From: Synergistaceae bacterium | Lineage (GTDB): Bacteria > Synergistota > Synergistia > Synergistales > Aminobacteriaceae | Length of the DNA: 64,000 nt | Direction of reading: 5' to 3' | Assembly: GCA_018436725.1 (NCBI GenBank) | Contig: JAHDKT010000013.1 | Location: forward strand, 62,001-126,000 | Shown here: piece by piece, positions 25,457 to 34,261 of the stretch | Layout of the letters: each line of letters starts with the position of its first letter | Numbering within the stretch: position 1 is the stretch's first letter | Translations under genes and position numbers: made by a program | Notes under the pieces: generated by a model | Databases searched by the model: none | The model's input: the letters and a program-made list of their open reading frames with translations, nothing else | Told to the model about the DNA's origin: nothing

Positions 25457-26329
25457 CTACCGAAGAAGTTCTTTTTCGAGGAGAGAAAGGTCCGATCGTA
25501 CCGGAAAACGTTCGCGCAAGGATGCGGATTCGGATGCCATCACGCGCTCCACCATCTCCGAACGAATGGCGTCGCGGGCCTCTTCGAACGACAGAAAACG
25601 TTCGCGCACTCGTTCGAGCACTTCAAAAACGTGGTACCCGTACTTTGTTTTCAGCGGCCCCTGCACCGAGCGCGGCGACGCGGAAAAGACCGCGTCGTCC
25701 AGAGGCTCGGGGAGAGTTCCGCGCTCAAGCCATCCCATTTCTCCACCTTTTTCCGCAGTGGTGAAATCGAGACTCATCGATGCCGCGACCTTCGAAAAGT
25801 CCTCCCCCGAGAGAAGGCGGAGAAGGGCCGTTCTCGCCTGTCCCTCATCCGGAGAGAAAATATGCCGGACCCTTACTCTTTCCTGCTGGTAGTAGTTTCG
25901 ACGGTTTTCTTCGTAATGGGTCCTCAGCCTTTTTTCATCGAACGAGAGCAAGGGGGCCATACTACCGACGTACGCTTCGGCAAGCGCATTGATTCTGCTC
26001 CACCTGATACGGGCGGCAACTCCTGGATCCAGATGCAATCCGCGGATAATGGCTCCCTTAGAGAACAGGAGCGCCCGCGTCACCTGTTCGAGAAATGCTT
26101 CCCTCTCCCCTGAAGTCATCTGACGAGCAAGCAGAGAAGCTGCGACCTCTCCACCGCCCGACTGCACACCCAGAAGATAGAGTATCTCGTCCACCGAGAC
26201 ATGCTCATCTTCGACGGTAAGGACAGGCTCCCTCTCCGCAGCGAAAACCGCCGCGAGCGGGATTACTAGTAAAAAGAAGAGAAGCGCAGGAAAAAACAGG
26301 GAGTAGTTCCTCCGTATCTCACTCCGCAT
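25457..26329 (-). CDS. Exported peptidyl-prolyl isomerase, parvulin (SurA/PrsA-like)
   Basis: A 290-residue protein with a signal peptide or membrane anchor (residues 1-31, ending VFAAERE). A SurA_N-like helical region follows, then a parvulin domain: RVRHIFSPDEGQAR, DFSKVAASMS, GGEMGWLERGTLPEPLDDAVF and KTKYGYHVFEVLE. It should help exported proteins fold, chiefly outer-membrane proteins in a diderm. The ATG overlaps the stop of the upstream protease gene (TGATG), making it the last gene of the ctsR-clpC operon. One parvulin domain is seen where SurA has two, so length is nearer to PrsA. Confidence 0.85.
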   Translation of the reverse strand: MRSEIRRNYSLFFPALLFFLLVIPLAAVFAAEREPVLTVEDEHVSVDEILYLLGVQSGGGEVAASLLARQMTSGEREAFLEQVTRALLFSKGAIIRGLHLDPGVAARIRWSRINALAEAYVGSMAPLLSFDEKRLRTHYEENRRNYYQQERVRVRHIFSPDEGQARTALLRLLSGEDFSKVAASMSLDFTTAEKGGEMGWLERGTLPEPLDDAVFSASPRSVQGPLKTKYGYHVFEVLERVRERFLSFEEARDAIRSEMVERVMASESASLRERFPVRSDLSLLEKELLR

Positions 26330-27174
26330 CAAAGCATCCCCGCCTTTCCGTTCCCGGACGGTCGCCCCGGATAGGGAACAGGAATATACTGTACCGAAGG
26401 TCTCTCCGTAATCGATTGATGGTACAGGCCCATTATATTGCAGAAGGAGTCGTAATCGTTCAAAACCACAGGGAGGCCGAGCGAGGCGGCTTCGTCCACT
26501 CCGATCGGGTAATCGTGGGTCCACCGCCCTTCCGTGAGCGTCGCTGCGAGGGTCATCCCCTTCTCCTCGCCCATCCGTTCGGCGAGCAGCTCGAAGACGA
26601 AGTCCCTGGTCTGCCGTATCGCTTTCTTTGCGATATCTGCAAGAATAAGGGTATTGTCTTCAACTTCGCTCACCGGCTTCTCCTCCACTGCTTTTAGAAT
26701 CGAAGCGGCGGGGTATTGCCCTATTTGAGGATCGACAGGTCCTAGCACCGCATGGCGGTCCATGAGGATTTCATCCGCGGCAAGCGCGATCAAAGTACCC
26801 CCCGACATGGCATAATGCGGCACGATGACCGTCACCTTGGCAGGATGATTCTTCAAGGCGCGCGCGATCTGTTCCGCGGCGAGCAGAAGACCTCCCGGAG
26901 TGTGCACGATAAGGTCGATGGGCGTGTCGTCCGATGTAAGGCGAATAGCCCGAAGCACCTCCTCGGAGTCCTCGATGTTGATATAATTTCGCGAGAACAT
27001 CCCCCAGAATCCCATGATCTCCTGCCTGTGGATCAGTGTGATTATCCGCGAACGACGTCTCTTCTCGCAATTTCTGAGTGCGGTAAATCGTCTCCATCGG
27101 AGAGACTGCTGCTTCAGATAGGGGAAGACCACGAAGAAGAGCAGAAAATAGAACCACAACGACGATCCGTCCAT
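26329..27174 (-). CDS. Membrane-bound serine protease of the SDH family (ClpP/crotonase fold)
   Basis: A 281-residue protein of the SDH_protease family (PF01972), related to SppA and ClpP. An N-terminal transmembrane segment (about 5-20) anchors it. The catalytic serine is probably Ser124 in HYAMSGGTLIAL, preceded by VHTPGGLLLAA for the oxyanion site; DRHAVLGPVDPQIGQ follows as in family members. Its partner residue, Lys or Asp, cannot be assigned by eye. It follows clpC by 36 bases and its stop overlaps the parvulin start. Membrane-protein quality control under CtsR control is the natural inference. Confidence 0.85.
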   Translation of the reverse strand: MDGSSLWFYFLLFFVVFPYLKQQSLRWRRFTALRNCEKRRRSRIITLIHRQEIMGFWGMFSRNYINIEDSEEVLRAIRLTSDDTPIDLIVHTPGGLLLAAEQIARALKNHPAKVTVIVPHYAMSGGTLIALAADEILMDRHAVLGPVDPQIGQYPAASILKAVEEKPVSEVEDNTLILADIAKKAIRQTRDFVFELLAERMGEEKGMTLAATLTEGRWTHDYPIGVDEAASLGLPVVLNDYDSFCNIMGLYHQSITERPSVQYIPVPYPGRPSGNGKAGML

Positions 27175-27210
27175 AACATCCTCCTTCCCGCTGCAAGCGA
27201 GCGGCGTATT

Positions 27211-29715
27211 CTACCGATGCACGGTCTCCCGTTCATGAACTACCAGCGAATCTCCTTCCGAATCGGAGATCAGATTGAAAGAAACCGCATCTCCCGCGAC
27301 GAAAGCTTCCACATGCATTCCGCGTACAGATCCCTTCCCGAGAATATAATCGGCCAGAGGATCCTCCACGAACGTCTGGATCGTCCTCCTGAGGGGCCGG
27401 GCGCCGAATTTCGGCTGATAGCCTTTCTCCCGGACGAGGTTCTTCACATCGTCGCCCACGGTCAGCTCCACTCCCTGAGATTCGAGCCTGGCGCGGACAT
27501 CTTCGAACATGATATCCACTATGGAACTGACGCTCTCGCGTCCCAAAGGACGAAATACGATGGTCTCGTCGACCCTGTTGAGGAACTCGGGGCGAAAAAG
27601 GCGATTCACCTCGTCCAGAATCGAGGTTTTCAAACGATCCCAGTCAAACGGATCATCGCCCCCCGCCCCTGTAAAGCCAAGCGGAGTTCCTTTCGCAGCG
27701 TTCCTGGCTCCAACGTTGCTGGTCATCAATATCACGGTGTTTCGAAAATCCACTGTTCGACCGTGTCCGTCGGTAAGGCGTCCGTCTTCGAGTATCTGGA
27801 GAAGCAGATTGAAGATGTCGGGGTGCGCTTTCTCTATTTCGTCGAAGAGAACCACGGAATAGGGACGTCTGCGTACCGCCTCGGTGAGCTTCCCTCCCTC
27901 CTCGTAACCTACATATCCGGGAGGCGCTCCAATAAGCTTCGAGACTTCATGTTTTTCCATGAATTCACTCATATCGAGACGGATCATCGAATCGTCGGTA
28001 CCGAAGAGGAATGACGCAAGCCTTCGCGCCAGTTCGGTTTTTCCCACACCCGTCGGTCCAAGGAGCAAAAAGCTTCCGATCGGACGCTTCGGATCCTTCA
28101 AGCCGCTTCTCGCCCGCCTGATTGCTTTCGCTACCGAGGCCACAGCCTCGCTTTGACCGACGAGTCTTTTTTCGATCTCGCGTTCCATTCCCAGAAGACG
28201 AAGCGATTCTTCCCCCGTGATCTGGAATACGGGGATACCGGTCCACTCGGCAACCACGTCGGCGATATCCTCTCCCGTAATCACCGGCTCGGAGTCGTTT
28301 CTTCCGGAACGCCACAGCTTCCGTTCCTCCTCCAGTTCTTCGAAGAGAAGGCGTTCGGCGTCGCGAAGTTCCGCAGCTCGTTCGAACTCCTGTCCATCAA
28401 CGGCCGCCTCCTTTTCCTTTCGTATCTCCTCTAGCCGGTGTTCGATTTCCTTCAGCTCCTCGGGCGGTTCCATCGTCTTTATCCTCGCCCTTGCCGCCGC
28501 CTCGTCGATGAGGTCGATCCCCTTGTCCGGAAGGCGTCTGTCCATGATGTAGCGGGCGGAGAGACGGGCAGCCGCCTCAAGGGCATCGTCCTGAATCCTC
28601 GCTCTATGGTGCGATTCATACCTGCCTCTGAGCCCCTCCAGAATACGGATCGAATCATCCACCGACGGTTCCTGAACATACACCGGCTGGAAACGACGCT
28701 CCAGCGCGGCGTCCTTCTCGATATGTTTGCGATATTCCTCGAGCGTAGTGGCTCCGATGACCTGGAACTCGCCCCTTGAAAGGCTTGGCTTCAGAATGTT
28801 CGCGGCATCGACGGCTCCTTCCGCTCCTCCGGCGCCGACGATCGTATGAATCTCGTCGATAAAAAGAATCACATCGCGGCCTTCGGTGAGTTCCTTTACG
28901 AGTTTGCGCATACGCTCCTCGAACTCTCCTCTGTATTTGGTTCCGGCAACGAGGTTCCCCATATTGAGCTGCATCACTTTCTTGTCTTTTAAAAGCTCGG
29001 GGATATCTCCCTCCATGATCTTCTGAGCAAGGCCCTCCACGATGGCGGTCTTTCCCACACCGGGTTCGCCGATGAGCACCGGATTGTTCTTCGTTCTTCT
29101 GGAGAGTATTTGGATTATTCTACGTATTTCCTTGCTCCGCCCTATGACGGGATCCAGCTCCCCGTTGCGGCTTCTTTCGCTCAGATCAAGAGCCAGTTGA
29201 TCCAGAGTAGGAGTCTTCGAACGTCCGTTCTTGCGGCGACTGTCCGCTGAGGCTTCGGCTCCCTTACCGGAGCCGTTCTCTCCTCCAAGAAATCGCATGA
29301 TCTCTTTCGCAAGAAGCGCATGATCTATGCCAAGGCCGATGAGAACCCGGGCGGCCGCGCTCTCCCCCTCCGCGAGAATACCAAGAAGGATATGCTCGGT
29401 TCCGACGTAGTTCACTCCCATATTTCGGGCTTCCCGAACCGAAAGGTCGAAAACTCTCTTCGCTCTGGGACTCAAAGGAAGATCAACCGGTTTTAAAATC
29501 GGATGAGATTTTCCTACCGTGCTTTCAATACGAGAGCGCAGCTCGGCAAGGTCGACACCGAGGGCTTCCAGAGTCTGAACCGCCGCCCCTTCGCCTTCCG
29601 AGATAACCGCAAGAAGCACATGTTCCGTGCCGACCACGTCGTGTCCGAGGCGAAGCGCTTCTCTATGCGCAAGCTGAACAACTTTTCTGCCCCGTTCCGT
29701 GAAAAAATGCCACAT
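27211..29715 (-). CDS. clpC: ATP-dependent Clp protease ATPase subunit ClpC
   Basis: An 834-residue AAA+ unfoldase. The N-terminal part (1-150) has two Clp_N repeats ([17 protein letters not shown] and [17 protein letters not shown]). Walker A motifs GEPGVGKTA (about 217) and GPTGVGKTE (about 553) mark the two ATPase modules. Between them a UVR-like/coiled middle domain (about 400-470, [19 protein letters not shown]) identifies ClpC rather than ClpA. It unfolds substrates for ClpP. In Firmicutes it works with the McsA/McsB adaptor and arginine kinase, but neither gene is between ctsR and clpC here. ATG at 29715 behind AAAGGATGG. Confidence 0.96.
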   Translation of the reverse strand: MWHFFTERGRKVVQLAHREALRLGHDVVGTEHVLLAVISEGEGAAVQTLEALGVDLAELRSRIESTVGKSHPILKPVDLPLSPRAKRVFDLSVREARNMGVNYVGTEHILLGILAEGESAAARVLIGLGIDHALLAKEIMRFLGGENGSGKGAEASADSRRKNGRSKTPTLDQLALDLSERSRNGELDPVIGRSKEIRRIIQILSRRTKNNPVLIGEPGVGKTAIVEGLAQKIMEGDIPELLKDKKVMQLNMGNLVAGTKYRGEFEERMRKLVKELTEGRDVILFIDEIHTIVGAGGAEGAVDAANILKPSLSRGEFQVIGATTLEEYRKHIEKDAALERRFQPVYVQEPSVDDSIRILEGLRGRYESHHRARIQDDALEAAARLSARYIMDRRLPDKGIDLIDEAAARARIKTMEPPEELKEIEHRLEEIRKEKEAAVDGQEFERAAELRDAERLLFEELEEERKLWRSGRNDSEPVITGEDIADVVAEWTGIPVFQITGEESLRLLGMEREIEKRLVGQSEAVASVAKAIRRARSGLKDPKRPIGSFLLLGPTGVGKTELARRLASFLFGTDDSMIRLDMSEFMEKHEVSKLIGAPPGYVGYEEGGKLTEAVRRRPYSVVLFDEIEKAHPDIFNLLLQILEDGRLTDGHGRTVDFRNTVILMTSNVGARNAAKGTPLGFTGAGGDDPFDWDRLKTSILDEVNRLFRPEFLNRVDETIVFRPLGRESVSSIVDIMFEDVRARLESQGVELTVGDDVKNLVREKGYQPKFGARPLRRTIQTFVEDPLADYILGKGSVRGMHVEAFVAGDAVSFNLISDSEGDSLVVHERETVHR

Positions 29716-29763
29716 TTTAAACCATCCTTTGCATTGCCCCGAAGGGCGGTACTCATCCTGGAA

Positions 29764-30243
29764 TCAGGCCAAGGCAAGACTGCGAAGCATCCGCTTCAGC
29801 AGTTCCGCGGCCAGAGCCCCTCTTTTGTACGGAGAAATGTCGAATTCACTGCTCCCCAGCTCGTCCGTATGGCGTAATGCCACTTCAATCAGCAGGCGTT
29901 CTCTCGAATCGATCATACCGCGTTCCTGGAGCGAAGCCAGAATGCGGCGGGCCTCCTGCTCGGTGATGGAATCACCCACAATCTCGTCGATATGATTGAC
30001 CCTCTCCTCGGGTATATCGTAGCATATCCTGACTATCCGGATATATCCGTGGCCGCCTCTTTGACTCTCGACAATGTACCCCCGCTCGGGAGTGAAACGA
30101 CTCCGAAGAACGTAATTGATCTGGCTCGGAACGCATCCGAAAATCTCAGCCAGCTCTTTTCTCCGAAGGGATACCGTCTGTTCGTCCATTTCGGAAAAAA
30201 GATTGTTGATGTAGTTTTCGATGACCCGTGTCAGACTCGCCAT
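29764..30243 (-). CDS. ctsR: Transcriptional repressor CtsR
   Basis: A 159-residue winged-helix repressor of class III heat-shock genes. The N-terminal domain has the helix-turn-helix (RKELAEIFGCVPSQINYVL, about 28-46) and the glycine-rich wing QRGGHGYIRI (61-70), the part that senses heat in Bacillus. The C-terminal dimerisation part follows. The start is the ATG at 30243 behind GGAGGGG; the frame is open 120 codons further up but that sequence is the leader. A CtsR-box-like repeat overlaps the -35 of its own promoter, so it should repress itself and clpC. The clpC gene starts 48 bases downstream. Confidence 0.93.
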   Translation of the reverse strand: MASLTRVIENYINNLFSEMDEQTVSLRRKELAEIFGCVPSQINYVLRSRFTPERGYIVESQRGGHGYIRIVRICYDIPEERVNHIDEIVGDSITEQEARRILASLQERGMIDSRERLLIEVALRHTDELGSSEFDISPYKRGALAAELLKRMLRSLALA

Positions 30244-30289
30244 AGTATTCCCCTCCAAACCGCAAATACGTCCGTTGTACAAAGAAACC

Positions 30290-30442
30290 CTGCGTCTGCC
30301 GACGCAGTCGGGCTGCAAAAGCTTTCTTCGAATATTGAAAGCGCTTTGCGAACTCTCAAACACTTTTTCCGACGCTTTCTCCAAGACTCGCAAATACCAA
30401 TACATCCTCCGTATTCGCAAAGAAGGCTTCGCGAATACGGAG
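30290..30442 (-). promoter_or_regulatory. ctsR leader with two hairpins
   Basis: The untranslated leader from about 30454 to 30244 holds a perfect 12-bp stem (30407-30418 with 30431-30442, arms CTCCGTATTCGC / GCGAATACGGAG) near the 5' end, and a 7-bp stem CTGCGTC / GACGCAG (30290-30296 with 30301-30307) nearer the start codon. Neither has a T run. Confidence 0.5.
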
Positions 30443-30460
30443 ATATCGCTGCATGAACTC

Positions 30461-30489
30461 ATTTTACGATATTGGTCAGTATTAGTCAA
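30461..30489 (-). promoter_or_regulatory. Promoter of the ctsR-clpC operon
   Basis: Minus strand TTGACT (30484-30489), 17 bases, TAAAAT (30461-30466). Confidence 0.7.
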
Positions 30490-30490
30490 C
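30474..30490 (+). promoter_or_regulatory. Candidate CtsR operator
   Basis: Direct repeat GGTCAGT-ATT-AGTCAAC read on the plus strand. It fits the known CtsR box (two RGTCAAA heptads with a 3-base spacer) in 5 of 7 and 6 of 7 positions and overlaps the -35 of the operon promoter. Confidence 0.55.
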
Positions 30491-30511
30491 GAGAGGAAGC
30501 GTTTCTCTTGT

Positions 30512-31123
30512 TCAGGATTTCGCGTGTTTTCCGAAGCGGCTTTCCTTTCCTTCCATAAGGCGTTTGATATTCTCCTTGTGACGAAGGGTCGCAAGCGCGG
30601 CAAGCGCGCACAGGACGAGAATATAGGGAAGATGGAACGAGAGAAGGAGAGCGAAAAGAGGAAGACACCAGAGAGATACGAGCGAAGCGAGCGAGACGTA
30701 TCCTTTTGCTTTCAATACGGCAAGCCAGACAAGACCTCCGGCGGGAGCGATTAGAAACGAGAGCCAGGGATGAAGGAAAAACGCGACGCCGTAGGTTGTC
30801 GCAACCCCCTTCCCTCCGCGAAAGGAGAGCCATACAGGGTAGTTATGCCCGACGACACCGGCAAACCCTGTCAAAGAGATCACCCACGGATCTGAAATCC
30901 CCCATTGCATCGCACAGAGCATCGGAACGGCGCCCTTCAGCATATCCACTACGGCGACCGCTTTCGCCCAGTTCTTCCCGAGCAGTCTACCGACATTCGT
31001 CGCTCCGGTTCCTCCCGATCCGACAGTACGAATATCCACTCCTTTCACCCACAACGCGGCAAGATACCCCGACGGGAACGAACCAGCGAGATACCCCAGC
31101 AGTATCCACACCATATACGTCAT
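30512..31123 (-). CDS. plsY: Acyl-phosphate glycerol-3-phosphate acyltransferase PlsY
   Basis: A 203-residue inner-membrane enzyme that makes lysophosphatidate from acyl-phosphate and glycerol 3-phosphate, the first step of phospholipid synthesis. The three family motifs are seen: GSFPSGYLAALWVKGVDIR with SGGTGATNVGR, GHNYPVWLSFRGGKGVATTYG and, near the C-terminus, RHKENIKRLMEGKE. The ATG overlaps the stop of the upstream acyl-CoA-synthetase-like gene (ATGA), so both are translated together. No PlsX is nearby in the window. Confidence 0.95.
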   Translation of the reverse strand: MTYMVWILLGYLAGSFPSGYLAALWVKGVDIRTVGSGGTGATNVGRLLGKNWAKAVAVVDMLKGAVPMLCAMQWGISDPWVISLTGFAGVVGHNYPVWLSFRGGKGVATTYGVAFFLHPWLSFLIAPAGGLVWLAVLKAKGYVSLASLVSLWCLPLFALLLSFHLPYILVLCALAALATLRHKENIKRLMEGKESRFGKHAKS

Positions 31124-32904
31124 TTTCTTCGAACTCTCCTTTCTATAAACGCATCAACAACCAATACTCCCCTACGGTTCACGAAGACGGGGTTCACGTC
31201 GAGACGCGATATGTCCTGTTCACAGTAGGCAAGGCGGGAAAAAGCGGCAAGCGCCTCCGAAAAGGCTTCGATATCGAGCGCGTCTCTCCGCCATCCTTCC
31301 AGCAGAAGCGGGTATCCTCTGGATTCCCGAATCATACGCAGCGCTTCTTCCTTCCGAAAAGGGGCAGCCCTGAGAACCCCGTCCGGGAGAATTTCCCCGT
31401 AGATACCGCTGATGCTGGCTTCAACCACGGGGCCGAAACGGAGATCCTTCCTGTACTCCATACGCCACTCGGCTCCTCCCCTCACCATCTCCTGGACGAG
31501 CACACCCCGAATGCGGGCGGAGGGGTCGGCGATACGGGCTTTCTCCAACGTTCTTCCGTAAGCATTCTTAAGTTCCTCTTCGTTCTGGACGTCAAGGGCA
31601 ATGACACGCGCCTCCGTCTTGCGTAAAATCGAGGGCGACATCACTTTGAGGGCAACAGGGTAGCCTATTGATTCGGCGGCTGTCAAGGCTTCAGCGAGAG
31701 AATGGCAAAGAGCTTCCCGCGCGACTGGAATACCGTATGCCCGCAGCAGAACTTTGGCATCGTACTCGGTCGGGCGCGGATGAAGAGGGCACTTCGGAGG
31801 AAGGGTTCCGGAGAGGGGATTCGGCCGGAACGCGGGTTCCCGTTCGAATACGAGACGCAGAGCCTCGAAGCACCGACGAAATCCGGGAATATAAGGAACG
31901 TTTGCGGAGAATGCAAGCTCTTCGACCGGAGAATTTTCTTCAAGAGAGGTGAAAAAGATCGCACGTTGTCGATCTTCATTAGTTCGTTTCAGTTTAAGGA
32001 CAGAAGCGACGGAGTCTGTCTCGGTGAGAATTTCAAGAGAAAGCGGAGCCTCGTCCGTTCTTTCCGCAGGAACAAAACCAGTATGCTCCGCCTCTTTTCT
32101 CAAGAGTAGTGAAAGTTCCTCGCGGGCCCTGCGATGAGAGTACACTTTCCCGCAGGTAAGATTCATACCGCCGCCGGAGAGGAATGCGACCGCGCCGTCG
32201 ACGATTTCGGCGATCGTACTCAGAAGTACTACTCCGTACTGATTCAGCGCTGCCGCCTCTTCACGGATACTCGTCTCCGAACGGCGGAGCAGAAGAAGGC
32301 AGGTTCTTTTTCCCTTTTCGGCTGCATGCGCCGCGAAATCGAGAAAGACCCGTCCTTCCAGAAGGCGTTCGAGAATGAAGACGTAGAATTCTGCTTCGTC
32401 GTCCTTTTGAAGAATCGAATCGGCCGCCTCAAGAGGGGAGTAATCGATCCTGCGTCCGAAAGAGAGGGCATACCGTACAGGAACGTTTCTTCGCCGAAAA
32501 GCGGCAAGCGTATGTACAAGCAGATCTCCGCCATCTGCGAGCAAAACCGTATTCCCGCGGGCGGCGTCATGCGCAGCGGGGGTGACGATCCCTTCGCTTC
32601 CCGGCCCGAGAATACGAATACCGTTCTCTTTAGCCTTGGAACGAAGAGAAGGAGCGAGCGCCCGAGGCCATCGGCCTCCAAGAACAAGATATGAAACAGG
32701 GAGCGATAGGCTCATTTCAAGCAGAGGTCGGTCGTCAACGCTCTTTCCGCAGAAGAAAAGAGTATCCGGTACGGAGAGAGGCGCCGACGGAATAAGCCTG
32801 GTCATGGAGATATCCGTGAACAGACTCGTGACTCTGAAAACAGCGGGATCGTCTCCAGTGAACGCGACTGAACCGATCCCCGGCATCCAGGCATTTTTTC
32901 CCAT
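31120..32904 (-). CDS. Degenerate ADP-forming acyl-CoA synthetase-like protein (CoA-binding and ATP-grasp domains)
   Basis: A 594-residue cytoplasmic protein with the domain order of NDP-forming acetyl/acyl-CoA synthetases: a CoA-binding-like N-terminal part (about 1-120), a ligase-like middle (about 120-260) and a C-terminal ATP-grasp domain (about 385-594, with PTEYDAKVLLRAYGIPV and ALKVMSPSILRKTEA). Key residues look lost. The SHTG phospho-histidine segment of the middle domain is absent (the region reads LRRSETSIREEAAALNQYGV) and the ATP-grasp HKT(D)xGGV is RKTEARVI. So it may not make acyl-CoA. I start at the ATG behind AAAGGACGAG; a longer in-frame form exists. It is sandwiched between a RelA-like gene and plsY, with an ATGA overlap to the latter. 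Confidence 0.75.
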   Translation of the reverse strand: MGKNAWMPGIGSVAFTGDDPAVFRVTSLFTDISMTRLIPSAPLSVPDTLFFCGKSVDDRPLLEMSLSLPVSYLVLGGRWPRALAPSLRSKAKENGIRILGPGSEGIVTPAAHDAARGNTVLLADGGDLLVHTLAAFRRRNVPVRYALSFGRRIDYSPLEAADSILQKDDEAEFYVFILERLLEGRVFLDFAAHAAEKGKRTCLLLLRRSETSIREEAAALNQYGVVLLSTIAEIVDGAVAFLSGGGMNLTCGKVYSHRRAREELSLLLRKEAEHTGFVPAERTDEAPLSLEILTETDSVASVLKLKRTNEDRQRAIFFTSLEENSPVEELAFSANVPYIPGFRRCFEALRLVFEREPAFRPNPLSGTLPPKCPLHPRPTEYDAKVLLRAYGIPVAREALCHSLAEALTAAESIGYPVALKVMSPSILRKTEARVIALDVQNEEELKNAYGRTLEKARIADPSARIRGVLVQEMVRGGAEWRMEYRKDLRFGPVVEASISGIYGEILPDGVLRAAPFRKEEALRMIRESRGYPLLLEGWRRDALDIEAFSEALAAFSRLAYCEQDISRLDVNPVFVNRRGVLVVDAFIERRVRRK

Positions 32905-32994
32905 GACACTCGTCCTTTCCGGCACATAAAAAATAACGGGGGGGAGCATACCGCTCCTCCCCATCCGAAAAAGCGGTGGAAAGTGCGATGCGGC

Positions 32995-34077
32995 CTAAAC
33001 GATACCCTTGATTCTGTCCGAACCTCTTTTTATATTGAGTTCGACGAGATCCTTATTCTGGAGCACATCCCATTTGAGATTGAGCACAAGCAGGAAGAGC
33101 GCGGAATACCCGTCGACCCTCCACGACTGCGCTTCTCTTTCAAATGCCTTGTACACCGTCGCTATCTGTTCTCTGCCCTTTTCCTCCTTTTCCAGGGAAG
33201 CGATAAAACGCTGGAATTCGTCGGGAGAATCCATCTCGGCAGCGCGAAGGATGTCCCAAAGATACGAGAGGCTGGTCTCCAAATACTCCGTATCGGGCCT
33301 GAACACGGGGAAACCAACACCGGAAGCGATTTCCGCCCACCTTCTCGGGATCTCCTCGTGCTCCTGGAAATACTGTCGCAGCGCCCCTCTGTCGAAGACT
33401 CTGCGGGGTGATGGAGGCGATTCGACCGGAACGACAGGGGCGGTAACCGGCATGGCCGACTCACGGGCAGACTCCCAAAGAGAAAAATAGCCCTCATCAG
33501 CCTCTTCAAGAAGCGCCCCGACTCGAAAAAGCTTTCTCTGTATCTTCTTTTTCGTCGTCGCATCCGTAGGAAGCATCACTTTAGGCGTATTGGCGGCCCA
33601 GACTTCCTGAAGTACGGTCCGGATTTCAAGAGAAAAAGGAAGATCCTTGTATTTGCTCCATTCGCGCATCATCGCCCGCGCCCTGCTCAGAGAGAGCGTG
33701 TAATACACCGCAGGATACCCGAAGCGATCCGGATCTTCAAGGCTTGCGGAAGTCATGGAACGCGCCATGTCCACGAGAAACTCCTGCTGTACTATGCGTT
33801 CTACTTTCTCCACATCTTCGGGGAAATGAACAAGTATTTTCACTGTGCAGAGGTCGGCGATCTCCGAAAGAGAAGAAGGCGCTCCCTCCGCAAGGGCCTC
33901 GAAGGTTCGAAGAAAGCCCTCCGGGGATTTCGCCTCTCCGGAAACGCTGTACAGTTGAATGCCATCCTGCTCCACCAGATTTTCCAGAAGATTGCAGGTC
34001 CTATCGGCAAACTCGCGGTAAAGAGAGTACTGCTTCATGTACTTCTTTCCCAATTCGTCAGCTTTCGTTGCATTCAT
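32995..34077 (-). CDS. Divergent RelA/SpoT-domain protein (small alarmone synthetase-like, likely altered activity)
   Basis: A 360-residue protein whose first 210 residues align by eye with the RelA_SpoT (p)ppGpp synthetase domain: VSGEAKSPEGFLRTF against the usual R-K-SPESFLRK, EIADLCTVKILVHFPEDVE against DLAGIR, GYPAVYY against GYRSIHY, and SLEIRTVLQEVWA against EIQIRT. Residues known to matter differ: the Arg before Lys50 is Glu48, the Arg of GIR is Lys80, the His of GY..H is Tyr, and the Glu of EIQIRT is Ser149. HD hydrolase and TGS domains are absent. A helical segment (RVGALLEEADEGYFSLWES) and a 150-residue unknown C-terminal part follow. Upstream is a membrane TPR protein, downstream the acyl-CoA-synthetase-like gene. 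It is probably a pseudo-synthetase or one of changed specificity. Confidence 0.75.
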   Translation of the reverse strand: MNATKADELGKKYMKQYSLYREFADRTCNLLENLVEQDGIQLYSVSGEAKSPEGFLRTFEALAEGAPSSLSEIADLCTVKILVHFPEDVEKVERIVQQEFLVDMARSMTSASLEDPDRFGYPAVYYTLSLSRARAMMREWSKYKDLPFSLEIRTVLQEVWAANTPKVMLPTDATTKKKIQRKLFRVGALLEEADEGYFSLWESARESAMPVTAPVVPVESPPSPRRVFDRGALRQYFQEHEEIPRRWAEIASGVGFPVFRPDTEYLETSLSYLWDILRAAEMDSPDEFQRFIASLEKEEKGREQIATVYKAFEREAQSWRVDGYSALFLLVLNLKWDVLQNKDLVELNIKRGSDRIKGIV

Positions 34078-34256
34078 CCATCAATCACCGCCCATAAAAT
34101 TAAAAAGTACTTCGAATCTGCACGACTTCCCGCTCTGTTTAAGAAGGCAGATGTAGAGGCGCAATAAAGACCCGCAGCATACAGTCCACAGGCAAGTATA
34201 TAGTAAGTCATCACTATTGAAAAGCCCTTCGCAAAGATCAAAGTGAAGAGGAGCAT
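34074..34256 (-). CDS. Possible small hydrophobic ORF
   Basis: A 60-codon frame in the otherwise empty gap between two genes. Its first half is hydrophobic (a possible membrane helix around YYILACGLYAAGLY), and its TGA overlaps the ATG of the RelA-like gene (ATGA). The ribosome site (AAGGAGA) is only 1 base from the ATG, which argues against it, and no family is recognised. The gap is AT-richer than its surroundings. It may be a coupling peptide or chance. Confidence 0.2.
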   Translation of the reverse strand: MLLFTLIFAKGFSIVMTYYILACGLYAAGLYCASTSAFLNRAGSRADSKYFLILWAVIDG

Positions 34257-34261
34257 TCTCC

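Noticed and set aside
26752-28014. A 420-codon open frame on the plus strand
   Set aside because: It is antisense to clpC and the SDH protease and has no ribosome site or recognisable domain.
30244-30603. In-frame N-terminal extension of CtsR
   Set aside because: CtsR is normally about 150 residues, the ATG at 30243 has a strong ribosome site, and the extension would run through the promoter and operator.
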